64,000 bases of DNA from Artemisia argyi (lineage: Eukaryota; Streptophyta; Magnoliopsida; Asterales; Asteraceae), in contig CM060692.1 of NCBI GenBank assembly GCA_030686995.1, forward strand, positions 14,737,465 through 14,801,464. Direction: 5' to 3'. Of this stretch, positions 9,912 through 19,950 are shown one piece after another. The notes under the pieces are model-generated. The model was not told the DNA's origin. It did no database searches and saw only the letters and a list, made by a program, of their open reading frames with translations. The position numbers and the translations under genes are program-made. Positions within the stretch are counted from its first letter, which is position 1. Each line of letters starts with the position of its first letter.

Positions 9912-12900
9912 TGTAACAATTCGCAATTTCAGGTTAATTACAATTCCCGGAAAAATTTCACTATTCACTTTTACTATTCATTTTTACGAGTTATTTTCCC
10001 GAAAGTTGATTTTTATTTCATATTCTCGAGTGATAAATCATTTCCATGGCAAATTAAATGTTTGACATTCGTCAGATCATTTTCGTAAAAGTTATTAAGG
10101 AATTACACGTTTTAGGGTAAAACGTCATTCAGAAATTCTACGCACAACGAAATTCGACCCCGTTAAGTGACCCCACATCAGAAAAATGTTTGACACACTC
10201 ATGATTTATTTGAGAATAAATCATGACTGAGAAAAACATGACCAAAAATAAACCTCGGCCGTGAAAAACAGGAATTTTCAGTTTTAAGCGTTTTTACTCA
10301 GCCGTAACCCTAGCCTATACCTGCACCGCGTTTCTAAGATGATTTGAGTTTTAAACTTTTTAGAATAAGTCAACATATTTTTCCCTCCTCCTTTGACCAA
10401 AAATCATTCCTTGATCTTATAAGTCATTCCTTGATTTTTAGGCTTACGGTTTGATGTCCAAAAGACACTTAATACCAACCGACAGTGGAATGAGCCCAGT
10501 CTAGACATTATAAGTCATTTTAAATCATTTATAACCTATTAGAAAAGTAACATTTTACTTTTCTCAATTTTACGCAATATTCGTATATTTTACGTATTAT
10601 GCGTTTTAGACCTGTGTTTCCAGTTTTAGCAGGGTTTTACCACCCAAATGGAACCTACCACTCATTTTATATTTTATTATGGAACATATGGACATGTTTA
10701 TTAATACTTTCAAGTTTCATAATTTTACGACACCCGGTTTTACGTTTTGAGGCCTAATCATTTACGGTTGGCATTTCCCGGAGTCAAATTTCATCCTAAT
10801 ACTTAGGATATTATCAAGACCAAGCACACCTCACCCCCTAGGCTTGTGAACCGCCAATAGGGGGGGGGGGAGTCACCCCATGGTGTGGCTTGATCTTGTG
10901 CTAAGTTACCTTGGATGTGTTACATGTGTTAAACTTGTCATGGAAGCCTTTGACTAGTTCCATTTTGTAACCTCCTCTAAGGACTATAAATAGCCCCCTC
11001 CCCCTTGTGTTTTGCCGTCCATACCTCACACCACAACACTCCATCCATAGCTTAATTCCTTCTAATTTCTAGCAAGATTCAAGAGCAAGTTCAAGGTAGA
11101 AACCCTAGTTTGATCTTAGGTTACCAAAACACTTCCATAACCTCATATACTTGGTGATTTCTCTTGAGTTTGAATCCACTCAAGTCACCTCAACCTTCAT
11201 CATCCATCTTTCAAGATTACAAGAGTAGAAAGATTGCATGAAGTGAAGTGGGTTGAAGCAAGTCTATCAAAGTCCTATCCTTACATGTTAACTTCCTTTC
11301 ATCTTTGAAAGCCAAAAGTTGTAAGCCAAACCTAACATGCTTCTTGTTAAATGATCATACTCATGTTATTTACATATTATTCTTGCTATATTATGTCTTG
11401 TATAAATGTCCATGATGTATAAAAATGAGTAAAACATGTTGTTGTAATTGATTGTTAAGATAAGTTACTAAAACAAGTAAACTAGTGACTTTCTTGGTAT
11501 AACCTGATCAAAATGGTAAAATTATGATATTGGATCATTACATATTACAGTATAGGACTTAACAAGGAAACCATAGCAATTTGAACCACCTAAAACGAGT
11601 ATACGAGTCAAAAGTTACGCCCATTTGAAGTTACCAAAGATTTGCGGCAAAACTGCCTAAAATGTTTCTGTGACAGAATATAAAACACGCAAAAAGAGGC
11701 CTTTCTGGTCCGTTTCATGAAAAAGTTAAAGCACAAAAGTTGTCCGGAATCACGTTTTCTTCAAAAACTCAGGGGCACGTCTCCAGAAAATCAATAACGA
11801 ATGAGATATTTCTCAGTTTCTTAACAGCTAATTACATATATATAAGTCACTATATTATGGTTATACTTTAAAAGGAACAAGAGGTCTTATGACCTACAAT
11901 CAAGACCACAACCATGGCTAAAGCCAAGGTTGAGTCTCATGACTTTGGAACAAGGACCAAAGGTCATGGCTAGGCCATGACGAAATGACCATGTAAGTTT
12001 ACTTAGGCGAAAACATGAAACAAGGAATTGGCGATAACTTGAACCAACAATTTGGATCTACTTCACTTAAAAGGAACCATGAGATATTACAAAGAAAAAT
12101 GGTCATACAAGACTTATGAAACTTACCCTAATAACAATCTTCATGTAAAAATAAACTTTCCTAAGTTTATTCAAATATCGGACATGTAACTTTTCGGATC
12201 AAAACTTATATCTATATATTTTATCAACTACTACAATAGTAGGGAGCCTCATGTGAGGAGTTCATTATGTAAGCCGTCGAGATGAGTTGTGGATTTACGA
12301 GTTAAAGTGTCCTGGCTCCTCGAACGCTTACTAACATGACTTCTGAATTATGTCGGCCCGAACGGTAGTAAACGATATATAAAACATACATGTTTCATGA
12401 ATCTTTTCTTTCAAAGACTCACACTATACATCATACCACATCATGGACTAAATGCAAGATATATATATAGGCACTACTTCATATTCTTTACACAAATCCT
12501 AAGTCGCGACATTCTATTATAGGTTGCTCGTAGAAACCTACACGATCCAACCATTACCTTCATTACTTGCTATCTTACTTAAGGTGAGTTCATAGCCCCA
12601 CTTTACATTACTTCAATGTTTTACAGACCCTTGGGGGGAATACATGCTACTTTTAAACCGAACACAATGCTTTGAAACTGTATGCTGCCTGATTGTTTTA
12701 TTATTACTAAGTACCTACCTTGCCAATCCTAGGCCCCTATCATGAACCATTTAATCACTAGAATTAGTGAGCGCGAGTATTGTGAATAGGCCTATTGAGA
12801 TTGACGAATCCCATTTGTTTGAGCAGATTAGTTCAAACGAATGCACTATATTTGAACATTAAGTATGACGGCAAAGTACTTACCGGGGCAACAAAACCGC

Positions 12901-13371
12901 CGATTGATATTGGTACCCGTTAACGTATTGGTTGCATGAGCTTAGTATATAATAATAACTGTTTTGTTTTCCAACATAAGTATGAGTCTAATTAACTCAC
13001 ACTACCAACATATTGTGTTCAACCGTTAAACAAACTCTATGAATTTCACTCAACCTTTGTGTTGACCTCTTAAGCATGTATTTCAGGTCCATGATAATCA
13101 AGAATGGAGCGGAAGGGCACGTACCGAAGGAAGAAGGCTATAAACTATTATGTCATTCGATAAAAACATCAAAGACTTTATATTGATGTATTTTGAAACA
13201 TGGAACCTTTTTGGGACCTTACTATGTAAACTCTGATATATTTGAATAAATATGAATGACAACTCTTTTTAATACGACTCGGTTAGAGATCGTTTTCTAT
13301 TATTATGACTGTTGTGCCGTCGAGTAACACCCAAGTTGAATTCCGCTGCATCATGAATTGGGGGTGTTACA
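9912..13371 (+). mobile_element. T1 3' LTR, 3460 bp
   Basis: It starts TGTAACA after the polypurine tract and ends TGTTACA, an exact 7-bp inverted repeat. Blocks shared with T3 (41610-44858) and T2 confirm it is one LTR, for example GGTGAGTTCATAGCC near 12580 and 44020 and ATTCCGCTGC near the right end of all three. A TATA box lies at 10985-10992, so U3 is about 1.1 kb and R plus U5 over 2 kb. A G-run is at about 10861-10870. No ORF of interest. The 5 bp after the right end are CTTAG; no matching left duplication can be assigned because the 5' LTR is missing. Confidence 0.8.
10985..10992 (+). promoter_or_regulatory. TATA box of the T1 3' LTR
   Basis: TATAAATA followed by a C-rich stretch and a pyrimidine-rich probable start region, a typical plant LTR promoter. 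Confidence 0.6.
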
Positions 13372-14238
13372 CTTAGTCTCCTGTAGTATGTACGAGCAGA
13401 AACTAGACCAATTCAAGGAATGTAGCTCGACTTGTAAGACAAAAGGGTGCTGGTCTTGGTTCATTGTTGGAGTCTCATGCGAGTCACATATTGCCTTTTC
13501 TGATCATAGACCGTATCAAGTGTCCTCCCCACCCATAGGGGTGTTGTAAGTCTCTTATATCTCCTTTGATACGTACACTCTAATGTTCTATATCGCATCA
13601 GCTTACTCGTTTTGTTGTGTGCCCTTGTATTTATTTTTGGATATTGATGTGGCATCACAACTCCTTGCGTGGCTACGCATAAAAGTACCCAAACATATAT
13701 ATGTACTTCACGACTTCTGTTCAGGCGTGACTTACTCTGTTTTGTCATATAAAAACATATAGAGCTCACCTTAAAAACGTATATTGGATTCATGTATGGC
13801 CATGTAAACGAAGAAACAACAATAAATAAATTAGCATACTCTTGTTTTACAAATCGACATACTCATTTACTATAAAAAATATACAAAAGTAAATAAGGTT
13901 ACGTTTAAGAAATATGTGGTAAAACTTTCCTTTACACCAGTAAGCTCAATAAGCTTGAGCTTATTTTCGTTATTTTGAAATTACACAAAACAAATGAGAT
14001 AAGTGAACTTTTATACAAATGTGACTAAATCATAAAATCGTATATATAATTTAAACAAAGTCTTGGCTCATTGTGGGAAGAATGCTTATTCATTAAACAT
14101 CTACTAAATCTGGATCTACAACTTACTTCTTTTCGATAAAACATGAAACTCACGTACACACTATTATGAATTCATGCATATAACACAGAAATAAAAGACA
14201 ATATTAACAAGTTGTTGGGAAATAATACACAAAAGAAA
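13372..14238. other. Anonymous intergenic DNA
   Basis: I see no gene or recognisable repeat. The open frames here have no domain-like content. It sits between the T1 3' LTR and a tRNA-like sequence and could be older host DNA or a decayed element. Confidence 0.5.
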
Positions 14239-14329
14239 GACTAGTCCAAGTGGTTGGGGAGTTGGAATGTTAAGCGCAAGGTCAGGGGTTCAAACCCTGC
14301 ACCTGATGTTTTGATATTTATTTCTTTTT
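14239..14329 (+). repeat. tRNA-like sequence with pol III A and B boxes (SINE head or tRNA pseudogene)
   Basis: A-box-like TAGTCCAAGTGG at 14242-14253 and B-box-like GGTTCAAACCC at 14287-14297 are about 45 bp apart, as in tRNA genes and tRNA-derived SINEs. A T-run that could end pol III transcription is at 14325-14329. No CCA-ready acceptor stem or cloverleaf closes, so a working tRNA is unlikely. A SINE body and target-site duplication were not found, so it may be only a head fragment. Confidence 0.55.
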
Positions 14330-14639
14330 AAAATGCTCCACATTTGACCCTTGAACATGTAAGAACTAATCAATATTTCTTTTAACAATCTGTACTAAGA
14401 ATGTCTAGTTAGTTAAATTGTATAAAATGTAATCTTGAAACTTGAGAGTAAAAAGCGTAACTTTGTATAACCTTAAGGTTTATTCTGAAAAATTAATTAT
14501 GGTTTGACAAGTTAACATTTTATGGTTATACCAAATTCTACATTTTAACTATATCATAGTAACATATAACGAGACCTACATTTTTAGATGGTAATGAAGT
14601 AATTACGAATAACTATATATTTCTGAATATATATATATT

Positions 14640-16055
14640 ATATAGCGTAAATTATATATATAACCTAGAATTATTTTCAATACATAGCGGAAATGATTAC
14701 TCTTACAATAAAACTCATCGGTTCACTTAACCAGAAGAAACTTACAATTACTATGATTAACTTCAACTAAACTCTTGGTATTATAAATGGTTTCATAACA
14801 AGGAAATTTAAGCATTAAACGATACTTATACATAAAGACAAGTTATATAGTATATAAATTGCTCTTGAACTATTAAGCATTTTGCCACGCAAGCCACCTC
14901 TGCCACAAAAGTCATTTTGTCATCTAACACTATTCAAATCACGATTCTTGATAAGTCGAACTTATCTCGGACTTCTATATCATTCAGGTTATCTTTGAAG
15001 TAATTACCATTCTACCTCTGACATTACGTTGTCTATGCCTCAGGTGAGTCATAGCCCCTACTCTTAATTGTTTTACAACGGTTTATAAACGTTTTTGGGG
15101 GAGATACATGCTTAACTACTGTTTTTACTTTTACAAGTATTCATTAACTAAATAAGTGACTACCTTTCATATAAACTCTACTAGTTTACACATTTTTATA
15201 TCTCATAAGGAAATACCTGCTATAAACATGATTACAAGTGACTGTTCGATGATATGCTATATTTGACCTCTATTGCCTATGTTACCTATTACCAAAAGTC
15301 CCTCGTTCATGCACCTTAATCACTCGCAGGGTGAGCGTAAGTAGTTGTGGATAGATCTATTAGGGATTGACAATCCCCGTTTGGTCGCTAGAGGAAAGCC
15401 ACCAAATGCACTCTATTTGATTTCATAGGTTACTGGTAAATACCTATCCCGAGGGCCACTGTTTCACATCATTATTATGATTATTTTGATGTCTGTTAAT
15501 CGTTGCGTGTCATGAGCTTAGAGCAATAGAACGATAGTACTGTAGTCATGATACAATACTACAATGACCGATGTTAGGGGCGTACAATGCTGTAGCCCAC
15601 TGTTTTATCAAACCCCGAGATTGTGCTCACTATATCGCAGGAAAAACTACTAATAATTGGCAAACAAACTAATATTTTAGTGTTGACCCGGTTAGGTCAA
15701 ACAAACTAATATTTTGGTGTTGATCCGGTTAGGTCAAACAAATTACTATTTTGGTATTGACCCGGTGAAGGGCAAACCAATGAATTAATTCGTATTAAAA
15801 TGATAAGGAAATCACTCATTTTTCTGATTTTGATAAATCAACGATTTAAGCTATGAACATTATGGATTTACTCACACTTTAATTTGAAAATCAACTGTTA
15901 TTATAACTACTGTGGAATCATAAACTCTTTGATTTTGGAAATCGATATTTGAAACTATAAACTCTATGAACTCACCAACCTTTGTGTTGACACTTTTAGC
16001 ATGTGTTTATCTCAGGTCCCTAATAAGCAAGGATGGCACGGAGGAGCACGGATAC
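14640..16055 (+). mobile_element. T2: left piece of a truncated T-family LTR, interrupted by A1
   Basis: From about 14880 the sequence follows the 3' third of the T1 and T3 LTRs: GCAAGCCACC near 14889, TATCATTCAGGTT near 14979, GGTGAGTCATAGCCCC near 15043, and TTTGTGTTGACACTTTTAGCATG near 15985. The left limit is unclear. It breaks at 16055 where A1 is inserted; the LTR resumes at 23763. At least the first 2 kb expected of a T LTR are missing. Confidence 0.7.
15661..15771 (+). repeat. 37-bp tandem repeat, three units, inside T2
   Basis: Units at 15661-15697, 15698-15734 and 15735-15771 share CAAACAAACTAATATTTT and GTTGACCCGGTTAGG with a few substitutions. The T1 and T3 LTRs do not have this expansion. 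Confidence 0.85.
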
Positions 16056-17014
16056 TGATACGTGGGAATCGCACCAGGCTTTACCTCTCAAGGGATCTTG
16101 AGAAGCTTACAACCCCCACCAGGCAGTGTACCTGATCGTTGTAGTATAGTATAGTTACAAGTACCGGGGGATTGATCGTTCAGCTAGGAATAGTGTCGCT
16201 AGGATTAGAAAACCTAAATACTAGTTCTAAAGATGAGAGATGATTATTTTTGTATTTTTATATTTTTTTTGAAAGCAAGTAAAAATCTCAGGTTTGAAGG
16301 ATTTGGGAGGAATTAGTTGCTAGTCAACTAACCCAATACTAAAGATGCAATCAAAACAAAATACTAGAAATGAAAATAAAATAAATTATACTAAGGTTGT
16401 GAGCAATAAGTGGAGAAATTGTGTTTACTTAGATTTCATTACTCCCTAGATATCTTTTACACGTTAATTACTTGTTATAGTTGCGTGGATGACGGATTGT
16501 ATTCCTTAATACCATTCATGGGGTGGCGCACTTAATTCCCCAATCCTATGAGCTCTTATCTCCTCCTATGCCATGCCCAGCACAACCATAGGGATTGTAA
16601 ACAGTGGCTCATGCATTAAATACAACCAATAAAACCTAGTGCACATCAGTTCATGTTTCCTAAGACGTTCAAGCATGTTACCATATGGAGATCTGCCAGT
16701 TTTCTTAAGCCTAACATCGAATTCATTCATCCAATACAACCATAAACAAGTAATCAACACATCATTAACATCTAGGTTTCATTAGATCCAAGCAAACACA
16801 AGATAGATCTAGCCTAACATGATGGAATTAAGACAAGAACAAGATATAGACAACCAACACATAGACATATTGATTGAACTAAAAGAATACTTATCTCAAT
16901 TACACATGAAAGGGATCAAGGGCTAAGAACCCTTGAAAAACCTGTAAAATTCGTACCAAGTTCGTACTTAGGGTTTCTCCAAAACTTCTATATTTTTTTG
17001 TGAAAATTAGAAAA

Positions 17015-17022
17015 ATATATAG
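17015..17022 (-). promoter_or_regulatory. TATA box of the A1 LTR
   Basis: TATATAT on the minus strand, about a dozen bases downstream (in element sense) of the TGACGCCGTCA array. The 5' LTR copy has TATATATA at 23338-23345. Confidence 0.6.
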
Positions 17023-17033
17023 GAAATAGGGTC

Positions 17034-17250
17034 TGACGGCGTCAAGAACAAATTTGTGATGCCGTCATCTCGCCGCCAAAATACTTCTCGGACGGCCTTG
17101 ATCCACTTTTGACGCCGTCATGTGTTACGTGTTTCCAGGCCGTCATGCATTTTCCTCTTGACGCTCTACCTTGTGACGCCGTCAAATATGTACTGGGCCG
17201 TCATGGAAATTACTCTTGACGCCGTCAGGATTTTCTTCTTGACGCCGTCA
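17034..17250 (-). promoter_or_regulatory. TGACGCCGTCA array in the A1 LTR
   Basis: Five full copies of TGACG[C/G]CGTCA at 17034, 17110, 17174, 17217 and 17240, plus several half or mutated copies (for example GCCGTCAT near 17143 and 17198). TGACG is the core recognised by plant TGA-class bZIP factors; the spaced palindrome is related to, but not the same as, TGACGTCA. The array directly abuts the TATA box on the upstream side, as an enhancer would. Confidence 0.65.
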
Positions 17251-17456
17251 CCTACTGTTCCCAGCAAGGAAAATTAAGACTTTGGCGTTTTCTTCACTTT
17301 TATGCTCCAAAAACGTTCGAATTGCTTCCTTTTCCAGATTTCTCTCCCAAAGTACCTAAAATCACAAAAGGAACGATTTAGGGTAATATTTGATCAAATA
17401 AATTCGAATTCGGGCTTAAATGACCCCCTAAAAGTGGTTCATTTTTCACCTCATCA

Positions 17457-17475
17457 TATACCCTTACACTTGAGA
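17457..17475 (-). promoter_or_regulatory. A1 polypurine tract
   Basis: On the minus strand CAAGTGTAAGGGTATA leads straight into the LTR start TGATGAGG. Three similar tracts lie further upstream in element sense. Confidence 0.6.
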
Positions 17476-19950
17476 TTTGCTTGTCCTCAAGCAAATGCGC
17501 TTTTATTCTACTCAAAATACAAGTTAGGGGTCATTTAACACTAATATAAAAGTAATTACAACAAATAATCGTTCCACTAAAGACCAAAGACAAGCACGGA
17601 GGTCATACACTAGCACCTCACAAATAGTGTTTAGATACTCACATCTCTCGGGTGTAATAAAGTATAAATTACAATATGGAAATGGAAGATATCTCTCACT
17701 ACCTATCATAGCAAAATAGATTACCATAGGCTTGGGAAAGGATCAAACCTCCACCACATGGCGTAAGCACCTAGGATAAACTATCAAAGAGGTCTTTTAA
17801 AGGGTTGTAACGTTAGGTGTAGGGATATGAAATACACGGTTTTGTTGGATAAAGGAAGTTTTACTGGTGGCGAGTTAACAATCTTGGTTAATTACATGTA
17901 CAATGTGGCGTTGCTAAGCCAAGACTAAACTCAACTTAAGCTAATAAATGAAAAATAACAAAAACATAAAATGAACATATAATAAAAAGGGATGGTAGTC
18001 CGTATGTTTTTTTCTCTTTTTCTTTTTCTATTTTTTTTTTTCTTTTTCTTGATTTTTCGATTTTTTTTTTTATTTTTTTATTATTATTTTTTTTTGCATA
18101 CACTCTTACCCTACCATCCAAAATAATACATCATAGGGAATGAACATTTCCCTTACACTTGAATCTTTACATACTTTACAATAAACTAATCTAATGACTC
18201 GAATTAAGAAAATCAAAACACTTGGAGCACTTTTAAGATTAACGTATATATGGGGGTAATAAATGATGTTCTTCCCCATTACTCCATAAAATAAGCACTT
18301 TACCCCATGAGTCCCAATCGTCCCAAAACAATATGTACAAGGATATGACTCGACTTAGCAACCATGTAATCAATTAGAAAGTTAACTTAGGGTTTAACAA
18401 ATAACAATAATGCACTAAAAAATGAGCGCATAAACAGAAGGCTAAGGCGATTTGGTTGTACATTTAATTGGGGTGTAACAAATTCTTCCTTTAAGTAAAA
18501 TGCTTAAAGTTAGAAACGAAAAGATAGGCTCGGAGGGGTGTACTAGGGGTTTCGTGTACTAAAAATGAGTACAACGCTAAGGGTGTGGGAAAAATTAGTT
18601 GACTTAACTAGCCAAGTAATATGACTTAAATGGTCAAGTAATTATAATACGGGTTTAACACAAGGGTGATCCTAATGCCTCTTATCATGTAGTAAATCCT
18701 ACCACACGAATGTAGTCTCACTAGCGGTCTCGGGATGCATCACTAACGCAAGTTCTAGAATCTAAATGCTACCGGTACACTCATAAGCACTAATAGTAAA
18801 TGCTTTTCCTATCAAATCTAAAGGCGAACCTCACATATTTGGGTGGAAAATTTTTCTGAATATACGGTTATGTGCTAGTCATACAATCTCCTATCCATGA
18901 GATGCTTGCTATGGCTAAAGTTTCACTCCTAAATGTTGTAAAAAATTTTAAATTTGGCGCGAAAATTACACTAACAAGTATTTCTCATAGTTTTACTACA
19001 CATCTACTATTAAACAAAACAAACTCAAGCGAAAGTGCATATGTAAGGTATCATCTTTTTACCCTCCCCTTACACTTAAGATGAACATTGTCCCCAATGT
19101 TCAAGTAAAGAATGTAAAAGTGAAAAAGTAAAAAGAATAAAATCAAATACTCCCCTGATTCGCTCGGTATGGATAATAAGGTGGCCAGGTTAAATCTTCT
19201 TCCATGAAAATGAACAATCAAAGCTTCCCTTCCAGAATATAAATCATCTTCTTGTCATACATAACCTGTAAATCCTGAGAAAATAGACAAGACAACCTCG
19301 CGTAAAATCGGCGGCATCCTATATAAGTTACTAAATCCTAGAAAGCAAGATAAGATATAATGCTTGTGGAGTGAAGTTTGCAGATTTCCTGGAGATTATA
19401 AAACTTAATAATTCACAAAAACCATAAGACTCCTTTAGAAAAACAAAACCGGTAAAATTTCCAGATTTTTACACGTGACGCCGTCAAGAATTAATTCTTG
19501 ACGCCGTCAGAAGTGACCTGCAGAAATTCTTATGTTAAGTTTTCGGAAAATTTCTGGAAAAACTTGGTCCTACTTCCTGGAAAATCCTGGAAAACTTCAT
19601 TATGACTCAATACAAGCATTTGACTCTAACAAATACGAATATACATGTTCATTTAATATTGTGGAGAATCATGATCGGTTTGTTTCTTAAAAACATATTT
19701 GGGGTTTCCCCTTACACTTATCTTTTGCAAAAATACTTTTAGGTGGAGTTAAGACTAGGCCAAAACAACAAAGTAAAGTATTTCCACTATTTAATTAAGA
19801 AACATGATCTACCAACAATAAAAATAAAGCATGCATACGGAAGCAAATAACAAACAAACAAAAATAAAATCACACAAAACATGGGTTGCCTCCCAAGAAG
19901 CGCTTTTCTTTATTTACGAGTCTTGTAGCTAGACTCAAGGTCATAGGTTA
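17476..19950 (-). other. 3' noncoding region of A1
   Basis: No credible gene. It contains a T-rich tract (about 18005-18096; A-rich on the element strand, giving a meaningless lysine-rich frame), PPT-like AAGTGTAAGGGG copies (plus-strand CCCTTACACTT) at 18149, 19066 and 19708, and a pair of TGACGCCGTCA sites at 19476 and 19499. The same blocks in the same order occur in A3 and A5, so the region is an inherited part of the family, not random flank. Confidence 0.75.
19476..19509 (-). promoter_or_regulatory. Paired TGACGCCGTCA motif downstream of gag (A1)
   Basis: Copies at 19476-19486 and 19499-19509, 23 bp apart. The bases between make an 18-bp palindrome, TCAAGAATTAATTCTTGA. The same spacing occurs in A3 (45331/45354) and A5 (60201/60224), although the spacer differs. 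Confidence 0.6.

Larger units (their letters stand above)
5207..13371 (+). mobile_element. T1: defective Ty3/gypsy chromovirus (Tekay/Del type) with 3' LTR
   Basis: Domains in order on the plus strand: gag with two zinc knuckles, aspartic protease, RT, RNase H, integrase and C-terminal chromodomain, then a polypurine tract and a 3.46 kb LTR. Order and chromodomain identify a chromovirus, and the very long LTR and protein motifs fit Tekay/Del. The reading frame is broken by at least four nonsense codons and about three frameshifts, so the copy cannot encode its own polyprotein. The 5' LTR and primer-binding site are not recognisable. The 3' LTR shares several blocks with T2 and T3 in this window. 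Confidence 0.85.
16056..17456 (-). mobile_element. A1 3' LTR (left LTR), 1401 bp
   Basis: On the plus strand it starts TGATACGTGGG and ends CCTCATCA; on the element strand it runs TGATGAGG to CACGTATCA. It is nearly identical to 22366-23757. The small open frame at 16566-16760 recurs in the other LTR only because the LTRs are alike. Confidence 0.88.

Noticed and set aside
13461..13793. 110-codon minus-strand ORF in anonymous DNA
   Set aside because: No domain-like content or context; compatible with chance.
14239..14329. Functional tRNA gene
   Set aside because: Only the A and B boxes are good; acceptor and anticodon stems do not close.
17034..17250. TGACGCCGTCA repeats as a CRISPR-like array
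   Set aside because: Repeats are 11 bp, spacing irregular, plant LTR context.
17936..18121. Lysine-rich small ORF, recurring near 56705-56971 and 58660-58845
   Set aside because: Encoded by the T-rich tract of the A-family 3' region; low complexity, not a protein gene.
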